Source of the DNA: Globodera rostochiensis
Taxonomy: Eukaryota > Nematoda > Chromadorea > Rhabditida > Heteroderidae
Length of the DNA: 64,000 nucleotides
Assembly: GCA_018350325.1 (NCBI GenBank)
Contig: JAEVLN010000036.1
Location: 194,103-258,102 of the forward strand
Direction of reading: 5' to 3'
The notes under the pieces are model-generated. The model worked only from the letters and a program-made list of their open reading frames with translations. It searched no databases and was not told the origin of the DNA. Shown here piece by piece: positions 1 to 12,304 of this stretch. The stretch's first letter is position 1, and each line of letters begins with the position of its first letter. The position numbers and the translations under genes were made by a program.

Positions 1-216
1 TATCCGCAAAAGGTTGGCGCTTCTTCGGCAATGAATGTTCATTGTTGGAATTTTTATTAAATGTTGGGCCAAATTGTTTTATCCAATTGTATAATGTAAC
101 TGAACTAATATTCAGCCTTTTGACAATATCACTGTCTCTAATTTTAGGATTTCTTTGCTTAATTTTGTAATATTTTCCCATCAATTTCAATTTCTCGCTA
201 TCGGAGTATTTAATTT
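1..216 (-). CDS. Out-of-frame continuation of the multi-HTH gene (third HTH unit), partial at window edge
   Basis: On the minus strand this stretch reads open in a frame one base off from the gene above. It contains SDSEKLKLMGKYYKIK followed by an HTH-like unit (DIVKRLNISSVTLYNW) with the same spacing and W-x-K-x-F-G ending as the two upstream units. It is either the rest of the same gene after a sequencing or real frameshift, or a separate exon. It runs off the left end of the window. Confidence 0.45.
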
Positions 217-219
217 GCG

Positions 220-972
220 CTAAATTAAATTTATCAAGTTTTGAAAATGATTATTTAAATTCTTACAATCGTTGGGAAATCCAAATTCTTTTTTCCAATT
301 AAAAAATGTGTCTTTAGAAATGCCCAAATCTTTAATAAGTTTATTCTGTCCTCCCCGTTGTCTCATTTTTATCTCATTCATTCGCTCAATAAATTCGCGC
401 TTTTTCTTTTCATAAAAACTTTTTGTATTTTTTTTCGTTTTGCGACTTAAGCCAAATTCTTTTTTCCATATATAAATTTTCTTGCGATTGACTCCCAATT
501 TGTTTCCAATTTTACACTCAATTTTAACTTTTTCTGCTGTTGAGAATTTTCCTTCTTTGTTGACTTCTTCTCTCATCGCAAGAAATTTGGAAATAATTTC
601 TCGTTTTTCTTGCTCAGAGAATTCATTTTTTTCATTAGTTTGTTCAATTGTTTCATCATCACTTTGATCAATGCGATCCACTTCCTGTGTAAGATTCTGA
701 TCAGTCGAATCCGGGTCTTCCTGTATAAGATTTTGATCAGTCGAATCCGAATTATAAGCTTCAACATCCTGATCTATATTGTCATCATGATCAGCTTGTT
801 CATTTAGTGCATTTTTGCCCGAGTTTAACATTTGTTGATGGTCATCTTTGTCCCATCCTTTCCCATATATTTCATCAAAAGTTGGTCGAATTTTCCCGAC
901 TTTTGGTTCATTGACCGACAAAATTAAATGTGTTGCATTTAAAAATAGAAAAAATATAAACAACAAATTCAT
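220..972 (-). CDS. Predicted secreted multi-helix-turn-helix protein, frameshifted or continuing beyond the window
   Basis: A 250-residue reading frame starts at 972 with a strongly hydrophobic N-terminus (MNLLFIFFLFLNATHLILS) that looks like a signal peptide. It is followed by an acidic stretch with a repeated DSTDQNL-x-QE motif (about residues 75-105). The C-terminal half carries at least two short helix-turn-helix-like units, each ending in a W-K-K-E-F-G signature (IYIWKKEFGLS and FFNWKKEFGFP), separated by Lys-rich stretches that could act as nuclear localisation signals. The frame stops at 220, but another minus-strand frame (about 1-216) encodes a third unit (DIVKRLNISSVTLYNWIKQF). A 1-nt frameshift or an unrecognised intron therefore lies near 217-235. 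I do not recognise a named family. The HTH units resemble transposase-type DNA-binding modules, but no catalytic domain is seen. Secretion is inferred from the N-terminus alone. Confidence 0.6.
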   Translation of the reverse strand: MNLLFIFFLFLNATHLILSVNEPKVGKIRPTFDEIYGKGWDKDDHQQMLNSGKNALNEQADHDDNIDQDVEAYNSDSTDQNLIQEDPDSTDQNLTQEVDRIDQSDDETIEQTNEKNEFSEQEKREIISKFLAMREEVNKEGKFSTAEKVKIECKIGNKLGVNRKKIYIWKKEFGLSRKTKKNTKSFYEKKKREFIERMNEIKMRQRGGQNKLIKDLGISKDTFFNWKKEFGFPNDCKNLNNHFQNLINLI

Positions 973-3799
973 TTTGTTGAGTAATTGGCTCTGAAAGTAT
1001 TATTGGTGTAAAGAATTGTAATTAAATGTTTTTATTTCAACTAAATTACCCAAAAGAATAAAAACTCCATCTATGAATTAATAGTTTGTAAAAATAAAAA
1101 TTGTTGAGCAATTTACAAAGTAGGATTTAAGTAACTAAATTCTTAACTAATGTAATAATGCATATGTGGTTTAATATTCTTATTTATTATTTTATTGGAA
1201 AAAAGCTTAAGTGATGTCGATAATTTTATGTGTATGAATGTAGTAAGAAAACATAAAATGCCACGTTATTGAATGCCATTTTTTTATCAAAATATATTTT
1301 CGCCCACTTTTTGCACCAGCTTCCGGTCCAAGTCAAATTTTTTATTTTGACATTAAAGTCATTAACCTCGTTGAGTAAAACCTATCTCCGAATTGAAATT
1401 AGTCGATTGGACATTCAAAAAATGAAGCAGTTGCCTCAAAGTCTTGTTTTGGTAACCCCAGTAAGCCTGATCAGGATCAGATTTTGTTTGCATTTACGAT
1501 TAGAAAAAATAAATCCCAGAGCTTCATTTAAAGAAATGTTGACACCTTTTTCTAAATAAAATAATAAACATTTAATATAAACGTTTTTTAAACATATAGA
1601 ATATTTACAAAACTCGTATCAGTTAACAGAATTTTGAGCTGTTGAAAAAAAACACGATTTGCACTTTAGGGAATACTTTCTTTAATTGCAAATACATAAA
1701 GGTGAGCCACTCCGATGACCTTCGTCAACACTTGCGCCGGTGACCTCTCTACTCCCAATGTGTGTTCTCGACCATAAATCGGTTCTCATTTTGCTCACAA
1801 ATCAGAAAAATGCTCGCCGAGAGAACTAATTTAAATTTATAAAACAATCAATACATAAAATTATTCCACTCTATTTTATTGATTGGACCATTATCAAAAA
1901 CTTCAATAATGTAACTGAAGAATAGGTAACCCATTTTAAAGTTCAGCAGCAAAAATTATAAAACAAATTTTTACTTTAAATAAACAAATATTTCTATTTG
2001 GTTTTTTAATATTTATTGAAGTTCGAAATGTTGAGATTGAAAAATGAAAGACTTTTGAAAACATTCGGCTTAGTGACCCTTGGACAAATCAAATGTCGAA
2101 TTCGTGATCAGCACCCACAATTACCCCTAAAATAATAAAATGCCCTCATATTTTAATTGTGATATTTTTTTTTTGCTTTTTTCGAAAGTTACAAACTTTT
2201 CGAACAGCAAGAATTTCAATTTTTAAAAACATAAACAAATTTTATATTGGCATAACATTCAAAGTGCCATTCTCTCCCGCCCTCCCCTTCACAAGTGCCA
2301 CCCATTGGAAATATATGCTTCATTCATCGCGGCGCCAAATAAGGAATGGCGGCGTTGGGCCAAATCGATAGCAAAAATGGGGGCCAGAAACGGGCCAAAA
2401 ATAAACACAAGATTACCTTGCGCTTTACTAACCTATCTTTTATTTATGTTTTTATTTTGTAAAAATTCGTTAAGTGTTTAAATTATAAACAAATATGTAT
2501 TGTTTTCTTTAAACACCGAAATTCGACAATTTTTATTTTTGCATAAATTATTTACAACTCACATTCCGTACAACGCATCGATTTGGACGTTAAACTAGAA
2601 AATGATGTCCCAATTCCCAACCCATAATTAAATGATGTCATCGTAAATACCTCCAATTATGTTTTTCAATTTGGTCTGTAAATTTTACAATTTGAAATTT
2701 TTAACATTCAAAACATTATTCAAAAAGAAGAGCTCAGATTTCAACCGTTACATTTTTTCTTATATTAAAAAATGTTAAATTTTATACTGATTAATTGCTC
2801 TCCACTCCAAGAGATGATTAGATTTCGGTTTCAATAGAATTATATAAATTTTAAAAAATTGTTATTTTTTGTTCCATTTAATAAAAAATTTCATTATTTG
2901 CTTGTGAGCAATTTTTCCCGTTTTAAATTTATCAAAATGAATTCCCTCCCATCCATCACTGATTTGCATTTGAAAGCCCTTCTTACATTTATTATAAAGA
3001 AATTTCTTTTTTTTTGGGGGGGGGGGGGGGAAGTGCTCTGAATAAATTATTGTAAAACCGAATTTTTTTTTTTGCCAAATTTCACCTTTTATCCAAAAAT
3101 ACCTATTTTTGAGTTTGCCAAATTTATTCATTCGGCGTCATTTCAAATTTTTGGTATTTCTATTTTATTTTTTCATTTTACCGTTCAGCTCAGCTTAGAT
3201 TAAATCACCTCAATTTTAACAAGTTGAATAAAAAAATAAAATATTATTATATATTTGAACATTCAAAACCACCAATTTTCAGAAAACTCACAAATGTCGC
3301 TTAAGTTCTCCAAATCCACAAATTGTGCTCCAATTATTACAGCTCATGTCTCATCGATTCTTCGTCAACCACCACTCACTCATTCCCTTGCCGGGCCCAG
3401 ACAATTCCGTCCCATCAACGAATAATTACTAATGCCTTAAACGCATTGCTCACCCAATGAATTGAACAAATTAAATACCAAAAATTGATTGAAATTTAAG
3501 CAAATTTTCTGGTGATAAGCAATTCTCGACTCCTTTGGCTTTGGCTGTTCTTGAATTTAAAAAAAAATTGAAAATTGCATTTTTCCCCCAAAATTTTCAA
3601 TTCTTTACCTTTTATTTTTTGGCACATATGACAGGCTTTTTTTTTTATTATTGTTCATTCGCGATCAGCAGATCATTAGAATTTTTTTATAATTTATTTT
3701 GATATTAGAATTTAATAAGACAAATTTCGATGAATGTTTTGCCTTGAATTTTCATTGGAATTTTTTCAATATATTCCATTCGCTTTCTAACCTTTGCAT
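973..3799. other. Gene-poor AT-rich stretch
   Basis: I see no multi-exon gene here. Reading frames such as 1269-1559 and 2159-2371 have no recognisable domain or compositional support. A poly-G run (about 3017-3030) interrupts an AT-rich background. Slightly GC-richer islands near 1700-1800, 2270-2390 and 3300-3430 could be exon remnants but cannot be assigned. Confidence 0.4.
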
Positions 3800-4644
3800 C
3801 AGGGATGTGCTCTGGTCGCCTTTTTAAAAACCAGAAACCAGAAATCAGAATTCTGGTTGCATAAATAAAAATCAGAAACCAGAAATCAGAATTCTGGTGC
3901 CCCTTTTAAAAATCAGAAATCAGAAAACAGAATTCTGGTGCCCAAAACGACCAGAAATTCTGGTAAATCAGAAAACCAGAACAGAAATTTTTTAATCATT
4001 CCCGCATTTTTCTTAAGCAATTTTTCCTCCAAAAATTTCGATTTTAGGGGTGTTTTTTGGGTTTTTTATTGCATTTTTCTTATCAAATTTTCCAAAAAAG
4101 TTCAATTTCTAGCAAATTTTTTAGAATTTTTAACATTTTGGTAGAAAAATTTCGAAAATTTTGTCGATTTTTACAAAAATGCAAATTTTTTGCGAATTCT
4201 GCTTCTTTTGGGGGCGCGGGGGGTCGGCGGTGCCGATAGGCGCCGCCGAGAAAATTTTGACTTGATTTGTTAACAGATTTTCAACCAAAACTTAAAAAAA
4301 TCGGCACGTTTTTTAATGCTTTTTAGAAATAGGAGGGGGTCGGCGGTGCCGATAGGCGCCGCCGGAAAATTTTTTTTTATTTTTAATGACAATTTGTTAA
4401 GAAAATTGGCCCAAGAATGAATAATTTTGCAAAAATGGCTATTTGTAAATGGTGTTGTAAATAAAAATTTTAACTTAGAATTTCTGGTTTTTTTCTGGTT
4501 TTTTCTCTAAAAAACCAGAAACCAGAAATCAGAATTCTGGTTGCAAAAAAAAAAACCAGAAACCAGAAATCAGAATTCTGGTGCCCAAAATCACCAGAAA
4601 TTCTGGTAAATCAGAAAATCAGAACAGAACAGAGCACATCCCTG
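3800..4644. mobile_element. hAT-type MITE, 845 bp
   Basis: The termini are perfect inverted repeats, CAGGGATGTGCTCTG on the left and its complement on the right. The flanks are an exact 8-bp duplication (CTTTGCAT at 3792-3799 and 4645-4652). An 8-bp target duplication with CAGGG ends is typical of hAT elements. The sub-terminal regions contain many copies of the CCAGAAATCAGAATTCTGG palindromic motif, and the interior has two copies of a GC-rich hairpin (near 4225 and 4338). No transposase frame is present. A shorter relative with the same ends lies at 38974-39552. Confidence 0.9.
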
Positions 4645-5031
4645 CTTTGCATGTCCAAATTTCTGATAACCTCATGTTGCCGTTCTTTCGCGATCAGCAT
4701 TGATCATTTACAATTAGTTATTTTTTTAAACAAAAAATTTTGCTACTTTTAATTCGCCGGGACGGATCCGTCCGGGCCTAAATTGTCCTTATTTCTTAGA
4801 CTAACCAAATCCCCAGCTGCTGCTCGGCGGACTGGTGACCTCTGTTTTATAGGCACAAATGCACTCATTAACGTCCCCTCCCCCGTCTCTATTGTTCTCT
4901 CTGCTCTATTCACATTCCATTCTGTCCTCCCTCAACTCCTCCGCCAATTTGTGTACACATTTACAGCTCAAATCTCAAAACCACAAAATTAGAGGGGGGA
5001 CTCGTCGTACATAAAAGTGCACTTCATCGTT

Positions 5032-5415
5032 CAGGCCCGTAGCCAGAAATTTTTTTCGGGGGGGGGGGCAGTTCTTAGGGGTGTATTTTTTCCTTTTTAT
5101 TGCATTTTTGTTAAGCAATTTTTCCAAAATGTTTGTTTTTTAGGGGTTTGTTTTCCGTTTTTACTCTATTTTTGTTAAGAAATTTTCAAAAATGCAAATT
5201 TTTTTGCGAATTCTGCTTTGCCGTTGGGGGGGGGGGGGGGGGTCGGCGGTGCCGATAGGCGCCGCCGAGAAAATTTTTGAATTTTGCTGCGAGTTTGTTA
5301 AGAAAATTGGTCAAAAAATTGTAACGTGAAAAACAATAGGGTCCCCCCCTCTTGTTTTTTTTTGTGAAATTTCATTTCGGGGGGGGGGGCATGCTCCACC
5401 CTGGCTACGGGCTTG
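5032..5415. mobile_element. hAT-type MITE, 384 bp
   Basis: Ends are CAGGCCCGTAGCCAG and the near-complement CTGGCTACGGGCTTG, flanked by a perfect 8-bp duplication TCATCGTT (5024-5031 and 5416-5423). G-runs follow the left end and precede the right end, and one GC-rich hairpin lies near 5243. It belongs to the same family as the elements at 49611-50040 and 57003-57291. Confidence 0.9.
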
Positions 5416-5692
5416 TCATCGTTGAAAGTGCAATTTTTAGATCACCAAATGACACGATTAATTTTTTTTAAATTTGATATTTTTATAAATTTTTTTAAAA
5501 GAGAGGGAACCGGATAAAATTGATAAATTTTGAAAGTATGGGTTTTCAAAATATGGGGAGGAAAAGCATCAATTTGAATTTTATATATATATATATATAT
5601 ATTATAAATTTGTATTTTATTGCTACACAATTTTTTCTCTACAAAAACAATCTCAAAGCAATTATTTTCAATCAAAAATTAAATTGTCAACA

Positions 5693-8600
5693 ATGTCTAC
5701 AAAATCGTAAGTTCCACTTTTTTTTTAAATTTCCGCAAAATTTAATTTTGAAAAATGTCCTAAATACTTAAAATCAATAATAATAAAAATAAAATTAAGT
5801 TTTATTTTGTTCACATTTCCATTCAGCATCCGTTTGCCCGACGACTGTTGGCTGGACATTCTGTCCCAACTCTGTCGGCCATTTGTCGCTTCTCAATTCT
5901 CGCTTGTCTCACGACGTTTTGCTACACTGGCCGACAGCCGCCTTTGGACAAAACGCCAAAAATTGCCCCCACTTTTTGTGCTTTGCGATCGACTTGGATG
6001 GGTCAACGGCGAGCAGTTTGTTGAAAAACCAATGCCAATTTGTGCTCCACCAAAAAATCTCCAATTATCTGTGAGTTTTAAAGATTTTGTTTGGGCCATT
6101 AAAATTAATTTTAATTTTTATATTAATAAGAAATGATTCCGGTGTCAGTTCAGCAATTGAATCTGCTGAGAAAATTCACTAAAACTAGAGCCTGGAATTG
6201 AAAAATCCGAGATCAAGATTTGGGAATGGGCCGAGACCTAGATTTTCGAGACAAAAAATCTCGAAATTCTGAGAGTCTAGGTCTCGCAGTTTTCGACAAA
6301 TTTCCGAGATTCGAGACCTAGACTCTCGGGAAATCTCGCTCAAGATCTCGATCTCTGCCGGGCTCTAACTAAAACTATGCATTTTCGGGAAACTGATCTG
6401 TCCAAATGCAATTGGTCTTTTTCTGTTCAATAAAAATTTTGTAGGTTTTGCTTTAGGGTAAAAAAATATGCCACTGACCCGATTCTCAAATCTAATCAAT
6501 CAATCAATCACTATTTTTTGCACAGTCCATCACCATGTTCATCTGCAGCTGTATGAACAACGCGCTGGACTTCTTGTGCTTGCTCAGTGCCGTCCGGCCG
6601 TGTACCGTTCAGCTTGAAGGCTCTGTCTCCGACACGTGCCAACTGCGGCATTTTGAACGGCCTCAATTTGGCACGCTTTTAGCACAAACTGAACGCATTC
6701 GACTTTGCCAACATCCGGTTTGGGGCCTCCCATTGTCTGCCATTTTTTGTGCCGATACAAAATTGGAAAATGTTTGTCAAAGCATGCTTAAGGTGGGCAA
6801 TTGATTATTTTTACACATATTTAGGGATGGCACCGCGTCCCCGCAAATTTAGGCCATTTTCACCCCGACAGTTTCACCACCCGAAAACCCCGACCCCGCA
6901 ATTCTCAACCCCGTCATCGGGGTGCCAACCCTAAATATAATTCATTTAACCTAATCAAAAAATTGTTTAATATTTAAACGATTTTTTTTAATATATTTTT
7001 AAAACGATTTCGTTGTTTTTTACACCAGGTGCCGTCTTTGGAGTGCCAACTGCTCAGTGACGCTGATTTTCCGCAATTGTTGTTCTGGCTGCACTATTGT
7101 GCTCCAAATGATCAGCAGGCCGTAGCCAACAAAAAACAGCTCCATCTTTTTTGTGATCATTTGCCTGGCATACAATTGGTTGAGGCGTTCATTCGCCTGC
7201 TTATTCAGGTGTTTTTTTGAGTAAATTCAGAAAACGAAAAACAATTAAAAATTTTGAAAATTTCAAAATTCAAAATATTTAATATTTATTATGTATATGT
7301 CGGCGTAATTATTTGAATTATTCGATACTCTATTTGAAAATATTCACAAAATTGAATTTTAGTTAAATTCGATTTTACTAGTAAAATTTGAAATCCTTTT
7401 TTTTCATAAAAAATATAGAAATAATAAAGTTAAACGAAACTTTCAAATTTTACTAGTAAAATTCGATTTTTACTTAGAAAATGTTTTATTCAAATAATAC
7501 TAACTCCTCGTATTATTTCAATATTTCAAAAAATAATAGAATAATTAATCCTAAATACCTATTCAAATATACGCCGACATATATATCAGGGATGGGAATC
7601 GTGGTCGCGATCGCGCGATCTTGATCGCAATTATCGCCTTTTTAACAGATCGCCGTTCGCATTAAAAAATTTGATATCGCCGATCGCTTTTTTTTTTTCT
7701 GCGCGGTTCCCATCCCTGATATATATGCATTATTTTTAATTTAATTTTTGTATTTAAAAATACATTTTCACGATTTTGTCATTTATACGCATTTATTGGT
7801 ACAGAAAGTTTTAAGTATTTTAGTTTTTTATGAATATCTCAATTATTTTATTTTGTTTTCTTTCTTGCATTTTGTTTCACTAATCAAATTTCAATTTTTT
7901 TAGGTCTTTTCACGATCCATCGATTCATGCCCGTACACAATCCAATTTGTGTTGTCCAATTATGATCCAACAGCGGCTAGCGGTAAGTTTTTGAGCCGAT
8001 TTTAGCTTTACATTTTAAACCCTCACAAAATTCGTCAATTTTTCAAATGTTTCAATTTTTTATTATTTAAAGATAATTGCTATTGATGGCAATAAAAATT
8101 GCCTTTAAACCGTCGTTTCCATCTAAATTTCAAAATAAGGACTTCAAAGAATCCTAAATTCGGGTTTGGAGAGAAGGCTTTTGGATGAAAATTTTGCTAA
8201 AATACACGTTTTTTTGTTTAGAATTTTTCTCCTTTTTTACCTTCCGTTTTTAGGCTTTTATGCTTTTTGTATAGAATTTTTGACGGAATTTGTTAAGAAA
8301 TTGAACGAAAGAATGAAGAAGTTGCCCAATTTTATTTTGCTAGGAGTTAAAAAAATTTTGTTTAATAAAATATTTCAGTTCAAAAAAGATTTTAATTATA
8401 AACAAAAGTTTGTCTTAAAAATTTTATTCAATAAATTGAATTTAAACACTAAAATAAATGAACATACGGAAAATAACACAAAGGAAGCAGGGTTAGATTT
8501 TTTCCGCAATTTGAACATTTTTTTTAAATTTTCAAATATTTGCGCAAAAAATGAATTTTTGGAAAAATTCATCACATCTTCTATGCTTAAGTTTGCAAAA

Positions 8601-9308
8601 ATTTTGGTAAAATTTCTTAACAAAAATCACAAAATTTTTTCCCGACGGCGCCTGTCGGCACGGCACCGTCGGGCTCTCTTTCCCAGAAAAATTAAATCGA
8701 TCTTTTGGGGTGCATTTTTAGTCTGAAAAAAAATTTGATTTTAAAAAAGGTCCCCCAAAATATTGTATTTTTTTCAAAAGTGCGGATTGCTGAAAATTGT
8801 GGCTTTTTTGGGGTTGCGGATTGCGAGTTGCGGATGGTTGTCCAATGATTTAAAAATGATTTAAAATTAATTTTTTGCGTCCAATTTTACCGGCTTTTCA
8901 CACAGCTTTCAACAACTCTCTTCTGTTCGCATCGGTTCACTACAATTTTGAAACTGGCGAATCGCTTAAACTGTTCACGCAACTTTCGTTGACCGATGGT
9001 GAACATGGACGGGGACAGCAAACAATTGTGATGGAACGGACAATGATCGAAAAATTGGTGCTTTTAAATAATTTATAATTTAAAATAAATAAAAGGATTT
9101 TTTTAATTTTGTAAAAATTTAGAATGCAGTTACAAAAGTAGAAAGAATCGTTTTTTTTAATATTATTATTTTTCTGTGCTAATAATTTATTTAAGTTTTT
9201 ATTTTTACTTTTATTTAGTCAATTGATGCAAAAGCTTGTGAAGAAAAAAATGAACTGATCAGCGCCGGCCGTCAAAAGGAAGAATGTATTCTGATCATTT
9301 TGAAATAG
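5693..9308 (+). CDS. F-box-like protein, seven exons
   Basis: The reconstructed exons are 5693-5706, 5827-6070, 6526-6792, 7029-7208, 7904-7982, 8906-9057 and 9219-9308. All introns are GT-AG, the phases agree throughout, and the stop is TAG. They encode about 341 residues. Residues 5-45 match the F-box pattern: the exon junction gives S-IRLPDDCWLDIL, then LVSRRFATLADSRLW. F-box proteins usually link Skp1/Cullin ubiquitin ligases to substrates; the rest of this protein would be the substrate-facing part, and I cannot name its domain. Exon 1 (MSTKS) was chosen because a GTAAGT donor follows and it restores the frame into the F-box. A 132-bp hAT MITE lies in intron 4 and a TIR-bearing repeat (about 6826-6936) in intron 3. 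The gene looks intact. The F-box assignment is moderate because the motif is divergent. Confidence 0.8.
7587..7718. mobile_element. hAT-type MITE, 132 bp, in an F-box gene intron
   Basis: Terminal inverted repeats CAGGGATGGGAA and TTCCCATCCCTG, with the 8-bp flank ATATATAT on both sides (7579-7586 and 7719-7726). The interior is rich in GATCGC repeats. Because the flank is itself a simple repeat, the duplication alone is weaker evidence than for the other copies. Confidence 0.8.
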
Positions 9309-9699
9309 GCTCCGTTTCTTTTTCAAATTATTATGTCCATTCCTGCCTAATTAAGCGATCAAATTATGTTAATTATAATTTTTTCGAATTAATTTAATTA
9401 AAAAATAAATTCATTTACTCTGCTCTAAATAATGATAAAACTACAGTTTATCATTAGTAAAGATGGCATTTTTAGGCAAAAACCTTTTTTTTGCGCATAT
9501 GCCTCAAAGAGAGAAACAGCCTTTTCTGTATCTTTTTTTGTGCCTATAAAGACCTATTTTGGACCTTTAGTGCCTATTTTGCTTTTTTTGACATTTTTTG
9601 TGCCTATTTTGGCATTTTTTGAAAAAATTTCTTAAGAAAAATGCAATAAATCAAAAATTCCCTCTTAAAATCTTTTTTTTATATAAAAATTGATTTACT

Positions 9700-9910
9700 T
9701 ACCCAAAATCTTTACCAAGTTTATTCTGTTCACCGGTTGACACTTTTTTATTTCATCAATTCTTTCAATAAATTCGCCCTTTTTCTTTCCATAAAAATTT
9801 TTTGAGTTTATTTTTTTGCGGCTTAAGCCAAATTCTTTCTTCCATTTATAAATTTTGTCGCGACTGATTTCCAATTTTTCCCCAATTTTATTCTCAATTT
9901 AAACCATTCT
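9700..9910 (-). pseudogene. Fragment of the multi-HTH gene family
   Basis: Read on the minus strand, this gives IENKIGEKLEISRDKIYKW then KKEFGLSRKK and EFIERIDEIKK. It is clearly homologous to the middle of the gene at 220-972 (IECKIGNKLGVNRKKIYIW, KKEFGLSRKTKK, EFIERMNEIKM). No start, signal peptide or full-length frame surrounds it, so it is a decayed or partial copy. Confidence 0.7.
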
Positions 9911-10507
9911 GCAGATGGGAAATTGGGTGCACCCGTGCCATAAGAAAAATAAACAAAACCTTGATTATTGCGTAAAAGAACAGAATAGTGCACATTTTTG
10001 GGGGCTTCACGAGGGCATCGAATGTTTAGAAGTGATACAATAAGAAAAAAATCGATTAATGTTAAAACATTAAATGTATTGCAATATATAATTTAAATTT
10101 GAATACTCATTAGCCGCAAAGATTGTCCCGAACGGTTTTTCCCGTTCCCGTATAAATCCCGTTTAATAATTCACGGGAATCCCGCCAGCAGAATGGGAAA
10201 GATTTTGAAAAATTAATAAACATTTTTTGGTAGGTAAACGGTAAATTCCACGTTTACAAAGAATAACAAAATAAACTTGAAAAATTTTAATCATGAATAA
10301 GGTGTAAAACAAAAAGTGTAATTGTTAGACAAAAAAAAATTTGTCAAAAAGAAAAGCGAAACATTTAGCCGTTTAGTGCCAGAAATTCAATAAAATTTTG
10401 ATGACGTTTCAAAAATGTCGGGTTTTTAATCATTCATTCAAAATATATTCATTCGTAAAGCGGCTTTTTATTGATCAGTGATAAGTTTTGTAATCTCATT
10501 TAAATCA

Positions 10508-10654
10508 ATGATTAAATTGAACAAAATGCGGTTGAGGCCACTTGCCGTGAACATGCCCTTGTTTGCCGAGATCGACTGCAATGACAACAAACAAATTGAA
10601 CCCGGAGAGTTTGACCAATCACTAATTGGAGTCAATAATCAGACGAGCGGTTGA
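10508..10654 (+). CDS. Short reading frame with one EF-hand-like loop
   Basis: A 48-codon frame reads through AEIDCNDNKQIEPGEFDQSL. The 12-residue loop D-C-N-D-N-K-Q-I-E-P-G-E fits the EF-hand calcium-binding pattern (acidic or Asn side chains at 1, 3 and 5, Ile at 8, Glu at 12), although Gly at position 6 is replaced by Lys. No second EF-hand is seen nearby, so this may be a single exon of a larger or decayed gene. Chance similarity is possible. Confidence 0.3.
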   Translation: MIKLNKMRLRPLAVNMPLFAEIDCNDNKQIEPGEFDQSLIGVNNQTSG

Positions 10655-10694
10655 ATGAAGAAAATGCCATTGACTACTCCCAATGGGTGATAAC

Positions 10695-10827
10695 CAGGGA
10701 TGCTACTTTTAGGCAAATGCCTATTTTTTCTGCGAACTTGGCACAGTGAGTTAAGCACAAAAACCATGCTTTTAGCTTTATGGCAAAATTTCGAGGCAAT
10801 TTTTCGTGCCTAAAATTAGCATCCCTG
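10695..10827. mobile_element. hAT-type MITE, 133 bp
   Basis: Ends are CAGGGATGCTACTTTTAGGCA and TGCCTAAAATTAGCATCCCTG, with a perfect 8-bp target duplication GTGATAAC (10687-10694 and 10828-10835). There is no coding capacity. A similar left end (CAGAGATGCTACTTTTAGGC) occurs near 58613. Confidence 0.9.
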
Positions 10828-12226
10828 GTGATAACAAAATTGCGAAAAATAACTATACTTAAAAATGGTTGTATAACTCTTGTGCTGCTTTGAAACAAGT
10901 TGGAAAAATGCTTCCAAAATCTGATAACCCTTTATCCGACATAGCCAAAAAACTGCGAAATAAAATAAAACAATTTGAACAAAAAAATCAATGCAAAACA
11001 TTTTGTTACCGCCGAATGCCTGCATATCATCCAAAAAGCACATCAATTTTTTGTAATTTTATATGGGACGCATCTTTTACCCACCAAGTGGCATTTGAAA
11101 GTTCCATTCAGTGTAGAAATCACCTCAATGCCACAGTTTTTCCTCTGTGTTTTGCATTCTTTCTTCCAATCAGCTTGGCTTACTAATTTTAAAATTTTAC
11201 CATTAATTTGATATAAAATCGGTAATTTTTAAGATTCAATAACATTTAGCGTTTATTTTATTGATTTATTATTTTTATGCATTCTAATTTTTTTACAAAT
11301 TTTTACAGTCTTTTAGTTCCATTCGTTCAAAGTATTTAGCGTCCGAGTCTGGGTCTTCATGGTTAGTCTTTGCATTTCTGAAGTTTCCATGAGTTTAAAT
11401 TAGAAAATTACACAGTAATCACGCCAGGAAATAAATAAAAGTATTAAGTAAATTAAATAATTATGATTACCTAAACCATAGAGCAGTTACCAAGTTGTTG
11501 AGCAGAATAATGCAGATGCAAAGTACGAAAGTGAATAAAACAATTTTTGACATTTTTATTCCGATTTCTGTTAGCAATTATTAAATAAAATTGTTATTGG
11601 TAATAATTTAATACCCCGCGGCGTCGTATTTAAAAAAATTCTTTTCAATGGGAAAGCATTTGCATTAAGAATGGACAATTTATCAACGACAGATGCAAAA
11701 AAGGATGGAGAAAGGTGAATAATGAACAAATATTCGCTTTTATACTCAATTATATGCACTTTTGTGACCACTTTTGGCATTGTGCCATTTGTCAAGAAAA
11801 TAATTATATTTCTTTTTATAAAATGTAAAGTCACCACTTTTTTGGGCTTTGTTTGTTTGCCCTTTTGTCAAACAAATAATATTCGCCTTTATATATAAAT
11901 TTTACAATTTTATGCACTTTTGTGACATTGTGCCATTTGTCATTATTATAAGAAATAAAATTCTCTTTTTAAAAAATTGTAAAGTCACTCCTTTTGTTTG
12001 GGCTTTGCTTGCACTTTGCCCATTTGGCACGTGCCATTATTATAGAACTCTTTACAAAATATGAAGGCTGGCGGCTGCCCCACAAAAAGCCAACGCCACG
12101 AAATAAATTTTCTTTCATTATTTTCGTAATCCCCCCAAATTTTTATGTGCAAAATTTAACCTGAATGCCGGCTGTTGAGGTGGTGGATGGTTCTATAATA
12201 TTGCCAAAAATGTGTGCTGTTGAAAT

Positions 12227-12304
12227 TAGGGTTGGTCACGGTTGGTTTTAAATCGGGGGCCCCGGTTTTCGGTTAGGCCGGTTAAACGACCGTGGCCAAC
12301 CCTA
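12227..12304. mobile_element. Very short hAT-type MITE, 78 bp
   Basis: Terminal repeats are TAGGGTTGGTCACGG and CCGTGGCCAACCCTA-like ends. They are flanked by a perfect 8-bp duplication GTTGAAAT (12219-12226 and 12305-12312). Related TAGGGTTGG-ended repeats occur near 6826-6936, 42332 and 61456-61660, but without an equally clear duplication. Confidence 0.8.

Noticed and set aside
4783..4992. 69-codon frame near 4.8 kb
   Set aside because: GC is slightly raised, but no domain, splice partners or similarity to neighbouring genes could be seen.
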